Origin: a virus
Strand: one strand, 5' to 3'
IMG/VR virus record: IMGVR_UViG_3300032323_001713
Span: 1-31,836 of that record
Length of the DNA: 31,836 nucleotides
Shown: positions 8,321 through 16,183 of the stretch, one piece after another
Layout: the number at the start of each line of letters is the position of its first letter
Numbering within the stretch: the stretch's first letter is position 1
The notes under the pieces: generated by a model
Told to the model about the DNA's origin: nothing
What the model saw: only the letters and a program-made list of their open reading frames with translations
Databases searched by the model: none
Made by a program: the position numbers and the translations under genes

Positions 8321-10854
8321 GCTGAACCTGTTTCTTCTCCTCCTTCTTCACCTTCTTTACCAACTTCTTCTCCATTTTCATCTATTTCCTGATAGGTTCC
8401 TTCTACGTGTGCTGTAACATAGGATCCAGGAAGTTTAGCTAGGTTTTGTGATAGGATACTCTCGTTTCTTTCTAGTACATCAACAAATCTTAGTGTTTCT
8501 GCTTTAGCAAGATCCCAATCAACGTCGTTTAAACTTGATAACGGGGAAACTGATTTCATATTAGGGAATCCTTCAACGTCTCCCATTTTAGCTCTAACAC
8601 TTTGTATATCTGCTACAAGATCTTCACCTTCAGATTCAACATAAAGTCTTTTAAGTTCTGCCCATGCAGATACTTGTTTATCGCTATCATCTACTGTCCA
8701 ACCTCCTTTAATTACTGCAAGAGTTTGAGAAATAGATGCCCAATCATCATCACTAACGTATCCATCTAATGTATTAACCAATCCCTTTGCTACACCAAGT
8801 AATAGATTTCTTTCTATAAATCCTTCAACTGTTGTTATAACAAATGTGTCTCTTCCTGATAGAAAGTCTAGTGCTGCACCACCAACTGCTCCTCCTATTA
8901 ATCCCCCAGCAACTCTCTTTGCGATAGGAATTGCTCCATATTTAGCAAAATATCCAGCGGAAACTGCGCTTAATCTCGATGCTGTTGTTACTGTTGCCTT
9001 TGCTGCAACTTTACCTACTGCTCCTGCTCCAATTTTCTGGGCTAGTTTGGTCAATCCCAATTTAGTTGCTCCTTTAATACCTAAGGATCTAAGACCGGTT
9101 GATCCTGCTTTTAATAAGTAACCTGATCCTGGTATGGCAAAACTTAATGCAGTAATTGCTACCTCTTTAGACCAGAAGCTTAGTAAGCTTTCGTCGAAAG
9201 AAATAGGATATGATCCAGTATTTACATATTTAAGACCTTTCCAATCATCTCTTGTTGGTACTGGTTCTTCTGTACCGCCGGTTGCTCCTGTTGCTCCTGT
9301 TGCTCCGGTTCCACCTGTTGGATTTGGAACAGGAACTATAGAACTTAAACATGCTGCATCCATCTGTCCTGAAGCATAGGTTGCACAAATACAATCTGCG
9401 ATAGACTTGCCGCTTCCAGCAACGTTTTCGTCGATAACATATCCTGCTTCTGATAGTACACTAGAAAAATCTGAGAATGATAAAACAGGCATACCGGTTT
9501 TATATTCTCTTTCGAAGATTCTATTCTCTAGTACTTTAGAATTTTCTTCAGAATTTAAGGATTCTTTTGTTGCTGGTGGGGTAGGAACCATCTGTCCTCC
9601 TGCCATTATTGTGTTATAAATATCAAGTGTTAAATCTCCAGTAGGATTAAAAGCTGAAGATTTAGTAAGATATGCATATGCTATATTTGCTAACTTTGCT
9701 GTTACCTTACCATATTTACCGTCTGCTCCACCTGCTTTATTGATAATATCAGCGATACATCCTCCCATACTCATCAACTTGCCCTGAAGCTGTGCAACCT
9801 CAGAACATTTTTTTGCTGTAATCTGGATAGGAAATTGACATCCAGTTGTTGGAACTGGTGGGGTTGGTTTTGGAGGTCTAGGTGGTTGTCCTTCACCTTG
9901 ATTTACTACAGGTGCTGGAATATTAACATACACGCAAGCATTTTTAGATGCATCAAATGTCATACCAGTAGGGCAAACCGTAACTGCTGGTGGGGGAGCA
10001 GGAATGTTTGAAAGTCTATATTTTAATTTTTGGAATTCTTCTCTTTGTCTAATTATTTCATTAATAAGATTTTTAACTTGAATTCTATAATCTTTCCCTT
10101 TTATATCACCGCTGGCAGTCTTAACCTTGCCCATAACGATAAATCCTTTTCTTCCACCGACAACTGATAATGATTTAGCCTTTGCAAGATAGTCTTGTCC
10201 ATCCTGTGCAAATTTTTGAATTCCTGCGTCACCTGATAGAGATTTATTAGAAAGTGCAGCTGTTGTTTCACCAGCAAATGAAGTAGCAGTATCCAATACA
10301 TTTTTAGATAATTGAAAATACCATTTGTCATTTTCACCTTCTTCTGAATTTGCTTCTTCTCCGGTTCTTGTTTCGGATTGCTCTGAAATGTATCTGGAGA
10401 TTAAGCTTTCGTTCTGTTGCATCTGTGTCTTAACCGCCTGTAAACCACCAATTGTAGTCCCAGTAAATTCTGACATTTTATCTATAACAGTCTTTATTGC
10501 TTTGGCGTCTTCCCCAGTAGCACTTTTTAAAGTGTCAAATAACGTGCTAAGGTAAGATTTTGTTTGATTTAATGGCTGAGCTTGATTTTTATCAAGTTTA
10601 GCAAGCTCATCTATTTTACCATTCAATTCGCTTTTAAGAACTTCTAGAGAACTAGACTGAAGTGCCTTATCCATGAATAATTTAAAACCATCTGGTGTTC
10701 TTATAGCTTCATCGGATCCATTCATTAATGTATTAACGAAAGTATCATAAATAGCTCTTAAAAGAGCATCAGTGTCTACCTTATTTTGGGCTTCAAATAG
10801 ATCTTTTTTAAGAGATTCGTAGATTGGATTATATCCTTTGTAAATTCCTGACAT
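8302..10854 (-). CDS. Large probable virion protein with PGBD-like domain and hydrophobic core (850 aa)
   Basis: No named family. Visible parts are as follows. The N-terminus has IYE13|S14 and LFE21|A22, both prohead-protease-type sites. Residues 1-280 are helical. A Pro-rich stretch lies at 284-336. A peptidoglycan-binding-like unit lies at about 350-418 (VAQLQGKLMSMGG, then ADGKYGKVTAKLA). A GATGATGATG linker lies at 513-527. A Gly/Ala-rich hydrophobic region at about 565-670 could be membrane-active. The tail is acidic. Several Cys residues (294-356 and 488-503) may form disulfides. The linker and PGBD-like unit recur in the 726-residue protein at 141-2321. It sits between a nucleotidyltransferase and the prohead protease and has its own late-type box. 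A virion protein that meets the cell envelope during DNA entry is an inference; tail lysozyme or tape measure are less likely because catalytic motifs and a long uninterrupted coiled coil are missing. Confidence 0.6.
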   Translation of the reverse strand: MSGIYKGYNPIYESLKKDLFEAQNKVDTDALLRAIYDTFVNTLMNGSDEAIRTPDGFKLFMDKALQSSSLEVLKSELNGKIDELAKLDKNQAQPLNQTKSYLSTLFDTLKSATGEDAKAIKTVIDKMSEFTGTTIGGLQAVKTQMQQNESLISRYISEQSETRTGEEANSEEGENDKWYFQLSKNVLDTATSFAGETTAALSNKSLSGDAGIQKFAQDGQDYLAKAKSLSVVGGRKGFIVMGKVKTASGDIKGKDYRIQVKNLINEIIRQREEFQKLKYRLSNIPAPPPAVTVCPTGMTFDASKNACVYVNIPAPVVNQGEGQPPRPPKPTPPVPTTGCQFPIQITAKKCSEVAQLQGKLMSMGGCIADIINKAGGADGKYGKVTAKLANIAYAYLTKSSAFNPTGDLTLDIYNTIMAGGQMVPTPPATKESLNSEENSKVLENRIFEREYKTGMPVLSFSDFSSVLSEAGYVIDENVAGSGKSIADCICATYASGQMDAACLSSIVPVPNPTGGTGATGATGATGGTEEPVPTRDDWKGLKYVNTGSYPISFDESLLSFWSKEVAITALSFAIPGSGYLLKAGSTGLRSLGIKGATKLGLTKLAQKIGAGAVGKVAAKATVTTASRLSAVSAGYFAKYGAIPIAKRVAGGLIGGAVGGAALDFLSGRDTFVITTVEGFIERNLLLGVAKGLVNTLDGYVSDDDWASISQTLAVIKGGWTVDDSDKQVSAWAELKRLYVESEGEDLVADIQSVRAKMGDVEGFPNMKSVSPLSSLNDVDWDLAKAETLRFVDVLERNESILSQNLAKLPGSYVTAHVEGTYQEIDENGEEVGKEGEEGGEETGSAKKSTY

Positions 10855-10864
10855 TTTATTTTTT

Positions 10865-11611
10865 TTATTCGTTATATATTTTTTCGTAGGATCTCGATAT
10901 AAGATCTATTAGATTCTGTATATATCCTTCGTTTCTTAATTTTTTAAAGACTAGATTCTCTACCGAAAATTCTCCTCTTTCTGCAAGTCCATCTTTTCTC
11001 ATTTTCATGATCTTCGATTTAACCCTTTCTGCATGATTGTGCAGATCTCTAGCATCCATCTGGGGGTTATTTGTTAGTAATTCGGAGTTTAATTGATCAA
11101 TATCGTTGACTATACCGTCGAATTTGGACTGTACATCCCTTTCGTCTATTTGTGGGGGGTTATACTTTGGTATTCTGATCCATTCGTTATTAAGGAGGGA
11201 GAAAAGACCCGAAGCAACATGGGGCTCGTTAATGTCCTGAAGATAAAGTTCTACGTCATATCCCCTTATCACTATATTATGTCTAAGATTCCAGATAAAT
11301 CTCTGTCCGTCTAGGCTTTTTTTAACTAAAGTAAGATCTGGATTAATTTTAGAAAAATCGATTAAAACATGGACGTCAAGATCTGATTTAGGTGTCCAGT
11401 TGTAATTTGCCAGAGATCCTGTTAACTGTATATCACTGATAGGAATCTCTAATTTAAAAGTAGCATAAAACTCCTCGGCTATTTGAAGGAGTTTTCCCCT
11501 GATGGATGGGTCAAATTGCTGATCCCTCCAGAAAGATGAGTTCAATTCCTCTTGGTAGAATTGATCCTCGTTTAAAACCCAATCATTAAATTTTTTGATA
11601 CGACTAGCCAC
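10865..11611 (-). CDS. Nucleotidyltransferase with possible capsid-targeting leader
   Basis: A 248-residue protein of the Pol-beta-like nucleotidyltransferase fold, which transfers NMP to a protein, RNA or small molecule. The signature is GSLANYNWTPKSDLDVHV: G65-S66, then the metal-binding pair D77 and D79. A likely third acid is D119 or E121 in GYDVELYLQ. The substrate cannot be told. The start is GTG at 11611: no ATG exists in the first 150 codons and an in-frame stop lies 12 bases upstream. The leader IKKFNDWVLNE|D resembles the capsid-targeting sequence of T4 internal proteins (KTYQEFIAE). A consensus late box lies 15 bases upstream, and it precedes head genes. This hints at a packaged enzyme, like T4 Alt, but that is inference. 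Confidence 0.8.
   Translation of the reverse strand: MASRIKKFNDWVLNEDQFYQEELNSSFWRDQQFDPSIRGKLLQIAEEFYATFKLEIPISDIQLTGSLANYNWTPKSDLDVHVLIDFSKINPDLTLVKKSLDGQRFIWNLRHNIVIRGYDVELYLQDINEPHVASGLFSLLNNEWIRIPKYNPPQIDERDVQSKFDGIVNDIDQLNSELLTNNPQMDARDLHNHAERVKSKIMKMRKDGLAERGEFSVENLVFKKLRNEGYIQNLIDLISRSYEKIYNE
10873..10880 (-). promoter_or_regulatory. Late-type promoter box (variant)
   Basis: AATATATAACGAATAAAA lies 18 bases upstream of the ATG at 10854, inside the end of the nucleotidyltransferase gene. The first base differs from the GATATATA form. Confidence 0.45.
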
Positions 11612-11626
11612 CTGGATATTTTATTA

Positions 11627-11634
11627 TATATATC
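11627..11634 (-). promoter_or_regulatory. Late-type promoter box
   Basis: TCGTGGATATATATAATAAA lies about 15 bases before the GTG start of the nucleotidyltransferase gene. The TCGTGGATATATA core is identical to that at the fibre-gene promoter (18678). Confidence 0.6.
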
Positions 11635-11650
11635 CACGACTTCTATTAGG

Positions 11651-12346
11651 CTATTCAAAAGAGAATGACTCGTAGCACTTCATAAGGTACTCAACATCTA
11701 ATTCGCAGTATTTTTTAATCTCTTCTATCCTTCCCTCGTAAAAATACGGATGAACTAAAGATCCATCCATTTCGTCTTTAGGAGATTCGTATCCAAACAC
11801 AGAACACATTAGATCTAATGAAGAATGTGTTTGGCCATATCCACCGAATGCAAAAACCTCTGAAATATCAATGACCGGCGAATCCCATGGTTTTCTGTTT
11901 AATTGACCAATGAGCGGTGATGGATCAATCTTATTGATTATCATTCTTTTACCAACGAAAGGAATGTCAAAATTTTTAATTGTGTGGCCTCCAAGTTTCC
12001 ACCCTTTGGAAACTGCATTGTTAAATATTTTATTTGAATTAGATAGTATCTCATGCTCTTCTCCTATTAGAGATTGTATTTTAATATCATCACCTTGGTA
12101 TGCTCCAAAGCTAATACATACGATTTTAGCAAATTCTGGATGAAGAGAAGATTTCTCAGTCCATAGCTGGTCTGGGGTAGCGTCTTTATATTCTTCCCCC
12201 GAATTTTTTCTGAGCCAAACACATCTTTTTTCCCAGATCTTTGCAAGTCTGGGGTCTGCTAAAACTAGGTCTGAAAACGTTTCGTGTATCCCTGCGGTTT
12301 CTATATCAAAATATAGAATTTTTTTAAGTGTGTCTTTACTTATCAT
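11651..12346 (-). CDS. DEDDy 3'-5' exonuclease (PolB-exonuclease-like)
   Basis: A 231-residue exonuclease of the DnaQ-like fold, related to the proofreading domain of family B polymerases. All three motifs are present: Exo I ILYFDIET, Exo II GGHTIKNFDIPF and Exo III YCELDVEYL (Tyr-x3-Asp, the DEDDy type). It has no polymerase domain, so it acts alone, probably in repair or end trimming. A longer in-frame reading back to 12505 exists, but the ATG at 12346 is preferred. It follows the glycosylase stop by one base, and the extra 53 residues are Lys/Gly-rich, unlike the family, and overlap the glycosylase's C-terminus. It is cotranscribed with the glycosylase. Confidence 0.88.
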   Translation of the reverse strand: MISKDTLKKILYFDIETAGIHETFSDLVLADPRLAKIWEKRCVWLRKNSGEEYKDATPDQLWTEKSSLHPEFAKIVCISFGAYQGDDIKIQSLIGEEHEILSNSNKIFNNAVSKGWKLGGHTIKNFDIPFVGKRMIINKIDPSPLIGQLNRKPWDSPVIDISEVFAFGGYGQTHSSLDLMCSVFGYESPKDEMDGSLVHPYFYEGRIEEIKKYCELDVEYLMKCYESFSFE

Positions 12347-12347
12347 A

Positions 12348-13172
12348 TTATATCCATTTTTTATCCATCCAGAAAACCCTCCCGTTGGAATCTTTAATTG
12401 GTGTACATCTTTCTTTATTGAAATAAAATTGCATCCATTCCTGAAATGATTTCCATTTTTCCCCCTCCTGATCTTCTTGGTTATACCAGTCTTTAAACTG
12501 ACCACCTCCTAAAATATAAGATTCTTCTGATACCCTTCTTAAAATATTGAAAAATTCATCCCCCGCTTGAGACACATAATCATCCGTGGGTGTGTTAGGA
12601 TTTATGTTTATTCTCCCTAGGATTTCTGCTCTTAGATAATTTCCTATTCCGTTAAAATATTCCTGATTTAAAAGTGTCTCGTATATAGGTTTTTTAAATG
12701 CTGCCTTTTTAGGGAATTTGTGAAGCTTGGTTAAAAATTGGATTTTAAAATTTTCAAAATCCCTAACCGGATCGGGACTTCTATCCGGATTCCAATCCCT
12801 CCATTCCCATCTTGCAAATCTCCTAACGTCATAAAGGCCAAGAACTCCTCCGTTGGATGCTAAAATCATCAAATGTGTGTGTTTGGGAATATTAAAAACA
12901 TTTTCTGAATAATTCCAATTGCTACTCATACCCATAGTAAGAACCATCTCTTTACTTAAGGATTCTTCGTATTTAAGGTCTAAATCAATGAATCTGATTT
13001 TTAATTCCTTTCCTCTCGAGGTTGCCTCTAACTGAAATTTTGTAAATGGGAGGGATAAGTTGGTTTTACTTTTTTTCTCCGGACTTTTGTCCATAGAAAC
13101 AAAATGATCAACGCTAGAAGCAACCTTATTGATATACTCTGACATGATCCTTATCTCGCTTATTTCTGGCAT
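12348..13172 (-). CDS. Fpg/Nei-family DNA glycosylase with lost zinc finger
   Basis: A 274-residue base-excision glycosylase/AP lyase. It begins MPEISE, with the catalytic Pro2 and Glu3 of the family. SRGKEL gives the conserved Lys (K55). The helix-two-turn-helix is NQEYFNGIGNYLRAEIL (169-185), matching the family GIGN signature. The C-terminus keeps the finger scaffold with the catalytic-loop Arg (NGRVFW, R265), but only one of the four zinc-binding Cys remains (C256). The others read as I259, M269 and K272, so this is a zincless finger, as known in NEIL1 and some giant-virus enzymes. It is preceded by a TATATTTG box typical of host-type early promoters and leads a two-gene unit with the exonuclease, so early expression is likely. 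Substrate preference (oxidised purine or pyrimidine) cannot be told. Confidence 0.9.
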   Translation of the reverse strand: MPEISEIRIMSEYINKVASSVDHFVSMDKSPEKKSKTNLSLPFTKFQLEATSRGKELKIRFIDLDLKYEESLSKEMVLTMGMSSNWNYSENVFNIPKHTHLMILASNGGVLGLYDVRRFARWEWRDWNPDRSPDPVRDFENFKIQFLTKLHKFPKKAAFKKPIYETLLNQEYFNGIGNYLRAEILGRININPNTPTDDYVSQAGDEFFNILRRVSEESYILGGGQFKDWYNQEDQEGEKWKSFQEWMQFYFNKERCTPIKDSNGRVFWMDKKWI

Positions 13173-13189
13173 ATTCGTGTTTGTTTTTA

Positions 13190-13197
13190 CAAATATA
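13190..13197 (-). promoter_or_regulatory. Host-type promoter box (TAnnTTTG)
   Basis: TATATTTG matches the Bacteroidota -7 consensus, 17 bases upstream of the glycosylase ATG, in a 51-base intergenic gap. The -33 TTTG is not clear (a TTTTA lies near the expected distance). Confidence 0.45.
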
Positions 13198-13223
13198 GAA
13201 GAAATACCCGGAAGAATAAAATG

Positions 13224-13994
13224 CTAAGGCTCTGGGAGTCTATTATCAAATACGAAATCAAGCTCAAGTCCAAATGGTCTGGTCTCTTCACTCCCGATAT
13301 TCGTATTACCTGGAAGATATAAAAATATAGGATTCACAGTTCTCTTCCAGGTAGATGCTGCTAAAAATAAAGATTCATTAAGGGTTAAATTACCCTGATT
13401 TGTTGGATACGATGTTGATCTAAAAACTATAGGAATTTTAATTCTATAAAAAACCCCAGGGAGTAAATCCTTTACAGAGAATAAACTTGGTTTTTCATCG
13501 TTCACTACTGCAAGTCTTTTAATGTCATCCTGTTGAAACCAACATTCAACTTTTTTACAAAAGTCCTCCATGGTTCCTCTTCTGTCACCCTTTGCCCCTC
13601 CTATGTGTAAGATAATAGGAACCTCCTGAAAGTCTTTAACTTGAAGTTTTTTTATAAAATCCAAACAGGATACAATCTGCGTATGTGCGCATAAAATTTC
13701 ATCTTCTGAATCTGAAGTTAGATATTTTTTACCTTTTATGTATAAGGCTATTCTAACTCCTAAATTATTAATGTAATGGTTAAGTGATTCTTCAGCGCTT
13801 TCTGTTACGTTAAATTCTAGGGAATCAAAATCATCATCTACTATTTCAAAAACAAAACATTTGTACCCTATATTTAATCCTTCACTGATCTTTCTCGACA
13901 TAAAATCCCCAAAGGAGACCTGATATCCTGGTTTTTTACCCTTTTTCTGTACTAAAGGAAATCTTACTAAAATACCGTTTTTCTGGTTACTCAT
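13224..13994 (-). CDS. UvdE-like TIM-barrel protein, metal site apparently degenerate
   Basis: A 256-residue protein resembling UV damage endonuclease UvdE. The order of motifs fits: VPIILHIGG (family LVLHPG; H130), then LAVVNDEKPSLFSVKDLL (family LVLENDD..YSV.DLL), then KIPIVFR (family GIPVVFD). Several metal ligands of UvdE look replaced: the Glu of LENDD is V164, the Asp of VFD is R192, and the following His positions are Ser/Thr/Tyr. If the alignment holds, it is probably not a normal metal-dependent nuclease. It ends a run of five genes after the fibre and lies next to two repair genes. Assignment rests on motif reading only; another TIM-barrel family is possible. Confidence 0.5.
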   Translation of the reverse strand: MSNQKNGILVRFPLVQKKGKKPGYQVSFGDFMSRKISEGLNIGYKCFVFEIVDDDFDSLEFNVTESAEESLNHYINNLGVRIALYIKGKKYLTSDSEDEILCAHTQIVSCLDFIKKLQVKDFQEVPIILHIGGAKGDRRGTMEDFCKKVECWFQQDDIKRLAVVNDEKPSLFSVKDLLPGVFYRIKIPIVFRSTSYPTNQGNLTLNESLFLAASTWKRTVNPIFLYLPGNTNIGSEETRPFGLELDFVFDNRLPEP

Positions 13995-14015
13995 CCTTAT
14001 TATAACTAATAAATC

Positions 14016-14726
14016 TTAGAGAGTTTCGAATTGATCTAAAGTCATCTTAGGCCAGGATTCAATTAGACTAGTTTGAGAAAGATTAGCTATCCTAATTCCC
14101 TTTTCGGTTAAAGCCTTTCCTAATTTTGAATATTGTTCTTTTACCCTTTCTATTTCTCTCATAATGATATGATTCCCCGTCTCTGCAAAGAAATGATTTG
14201 GGGTAAAATCAACACCCACTAAAGCTATTTTTCTAGCCCCCATTTGATAAGCTATAATAATAGCCATGTAAGGAGAGTTTGTTGTGTAATCTATAAATCC
14301 GTGATTATCAAGATCTAATCCTTCATACTTCCCTAGATTTACCACTATTCTTCTTCCTTCAGGATTGTCTATTGGTAAATCTGAAAGGTGTGTAAAAACA
14401 AAATCAGAATTGTTAGATCTAACCGACGGCCATCGGTTCCATTTAAACGTCTTAGGCTCGTTAACTACAACAAGATACTTACACCAGACTTTAGTTCCAG
14501 CATCATTAACTCCTATAGTTATATGGTTGTTAAAATTTGTATAGTCATTTAGAGAAGATCCACATGCGCATACTACAAAGGAATCTCCCTTATGAAGTCC
14601 TATAAATTGTTTATAATCCTCCGTCGTTCTGTTTCTGTATTTTTGTGGGGGTATAGAAGCCTGTTGTTTTTGCGGAAAATCCTCCGGCATTTGTATTCTC
14701 CTTCTTCTTATTCTTTCTATCGACAT
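14016..14726 (-). CDS. Sialyltransferase/DUF115-like protein, putative glycosyltransferase
   Basis: A 236-residue protein with the layout of the GT42 sialyltransferase/DUF115 (MptE-like) group. An N-terminal nucleotide-binding loop VVCACGSSLNDY corresponds to NGPSL in GT42 enzymes. The middle segment TTNSPYMAIIIAYQMGARKI is followed by ALVGVDFTPNHFF, matching the family's S(G)xYM...ALxxGYKEIxLxGxDFY. The end is ANLSQTSLIESWP (family CxNSLL). The family uses CMP-activated sugars or related substrates. A role in modifying the fibre or host surface glycans is inferred from its place downstream of the fibre gene. It overlaps the preceding stop by one base (TAATG). It has no membrane segment. Confidence 0.55.
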   Translation of the reverse strand: MSIERIRRRRIQMPEDFPQKQQASIPPQKYRNRTTEDYKQFIGLHKGDSFVVCACGSSLNDYTNFNNHITIGVNDAGTKVWCKYLVVVNEPKTFKWNRWPSVRSNNSDFVFTHLSDLPIDNPEGRRIVVNLGKYEGLDLDNHGFIDYTTNSPYMAIIIAYQMGARKIALVGVDFTPNHFFAETGNHIIMREIERVKEQYSKLGKALTEKGIRIANLSQTSLIESWPKMTLDQFETL

Positions 14727-15652
14727 TATTGTTTTCTTTCTGGTAAATACTGCTTCATTGAAGGAATAAATTCATCTGCACATTCTCCGTAAGATGTTCC
14801 ATATTTCTTAAGAAAATTAGAAGCTATTATCTTATACGCTTCTTTAAGTCCTTTGTTTCTTAAAATCTGAGCAGCTAAAACGTCGTTATATTTTTCGTCC
14901 ATAGCGTCTCTTTTACAAGAAAGCATTTTTGCTATTTCTACTGCTTCTATTACAATGAGATGATTATCATTAAACTTTGAAAAAGATGGATCTTTCTTAT
15001 GAATATAGATTGATTTATTCTCGGGTATTGTATAGATAGATCCTAGTTTTTTAAAATTTTCTATGTGCGTTGCATAGTCTGGATGTGTGTCATCAATTAA
15101 GACTACATTTATAGCAGGATCTATAATGCTTGGTCTTTCCATTACAGAGTCACCTTCTTTAAGAAGCATATCTGATTTCATATTAGTTTTTTTAGATTCT
15201 AAAGATCCCCAGATAAAATTACCATTATTATACTTAAGGGAATTTAACCACTTTTCTTTATTTGCTATTGTACTTCCGTTTACTCCTTTTTTTGTTATCG
15301 CGTTACCGTTATCCTTTAAAAATTCAATAGCATAAGAAGGGACTGCATATATTTTATTGGTTGATATACTTTTAACCTTGAATCTTGTATTCTTCCCATC
15401 TTCTGTTCTGAAAGCCGATATTATTTCTGCTTTCATCTTCTTCTTGGTTTTAGATCCTAAATTAACTAATACCAAATCACCCACTTGAAATTCCTCTCCC
15501 TTAACATAATCATACGGGTGTATTTCTCTTCCCTTAGCCTGTGATAAATCATCGTATGCTTTATATCTAACTCTAAAAACTCCATTAGAACTATTAAATC
15601 CGTCCCCCGAAAAAGTCTGGGAAAATTGCTCGTTTAGCTTTTTAATTTTCAT
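14726..15652 (-). CDS. Hypothetical protein, SH3/KOW-like segment and possible decayed metallopeptidase helix
   Basis: No family is recognised with confidence (308 residues). Residues about 50-110 (FQVGDLVLVNLGSKTKKK and following strands) look like a small beta-barrel of the SH3/KOW type. Residues 231-265 read HLIVIEAVEIAKMLSCKRDA then MDEKYNDVLAAQIL. This resembles the phage metallopeptidase pattern VIEAHEIAH...EADxLA, but with V238 and K242 where the zinc-binding His residues would be. If that is right, the domain is non-catalytic. It overlaps the 176-residue gene by ATGA and the glycosyltransferase-like gene by one base, so the three are translationally coupled. Confidence 0.6.
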   Translation of the reverse strand: MKIKKLNEQFSQTFSGDGFNSSNGVFRVRYKAYDDLSQAKGREIHPYDYVKGEEFQVGDLVLVNLGSKTKKKMKAEIISAFRTEDGKNTRFKVKSISTNKIYAVPSYAIEFLKDNGNAITKKGVNGSTIANKEKWLNSLKYNNGNFIWGSLESKKTNMKSDMLLKEGDSVMERPSIIDPAINVVLIDDTHPDYATHIENFKKLGSIYTIPENKSIYIHKKDPSFSKFNDNHLIVIEAVEIAKMLSCKRDAMDEKYNDVLAAQILRNKGLKEAYKIIASNFLKKYGTSYGECADEFIPSMKQYLPERKQ

Positions 15653-16179
15653 TTTTTTCTTTTGTTAAGTTCTTCGATAACGTCTCTTATCTTACCTGCC
15701 AAAACATAATCTTCCTGCTCAATACAGGTTTTAAGTCTTCCCTCTAAAATAATAGTATCGTCCATTTCAAAAAAGTCTTGAGGAATATCAATATCCTCCT
15801 TCATTGTAACACTCTGCGGTATAAAATGAACTTGAAGCTTAGATTCCATTATAGGGATCTGTACTTCTTCTTGTGGTTCATCTAAACTTGCTTGTATGCT
15901 TTCTACTATTTCCCATTCCCCATTAGTCCAAATGATTAACCAAGGACCATAAGACATCTCCGGAAGATCGTTATCTATGACGTATTCCAAAACCCTTGAT
16001 AATTCATCTTTTAAAGAATCTGTTGTGATCTTATCGTTTCTAATTATTCCCTTGATTTTTACCTGCTCGTATCCTATTTTCTTATTGAGTACCTTATAGA
16101 ACTTAGCTATTTGATCCCAATCGATAGATGATATGATACCTTCGATTAATCTTTTATCTACATCGGATAATTTTGACAT
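15649..16179 (-). CDS. Conserved-type hypothetical protein with C-terminal UVR-like motif (176 aa)
   Basis: Not recognised as a named family. The C-terminal helix pair at about 143-172 (LEGRLKTCIEQEDYVLAGKI, then RDVIEELNK) matches the UVR motif pattern (L...L..Ai..EdfE.AA.lRD.I..L), a protein-protein interaction hairpin first known from UvrB/UvrC and also seen in unrelated proteins. The N-terminal part (WDQIAKFYKVLNKKIGYEQ; then YGPWLIIWTNGEWE) is compact alpha/beta. It starts four bases after the fibre gene stop and is probably cotranscribed with it. The motif alone does not imply excision repair. Confidence 0.6.
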   Translation of the reverse strand: MSKLSDVDKRLIEGIISSIDWDQIAKFYKVLNKKIGYEQVKIKGIIRNDKITTDSLKDELSRVLEYVIDNDLPEMSYGPWLIIWTNGEWEIVESIQASLDEPQEEVQIPIMESKLQVHFIPQSVTMKEDIDIPQDFFEMDDTIILEGRLKTCIEQEDYVLAGKIRDVIEELNKRKK

Positions 16180-16183
16180 AATT

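Noticed and set aside
12347-12505. Longer N-terminus for the DEDDy exonuclease
   Set aside because: It would overlap the glycosylase's conserved finger region by over 150 bases and adds residues unlike the family. The ATG at 12346 lies one base past the glycosylase stop.
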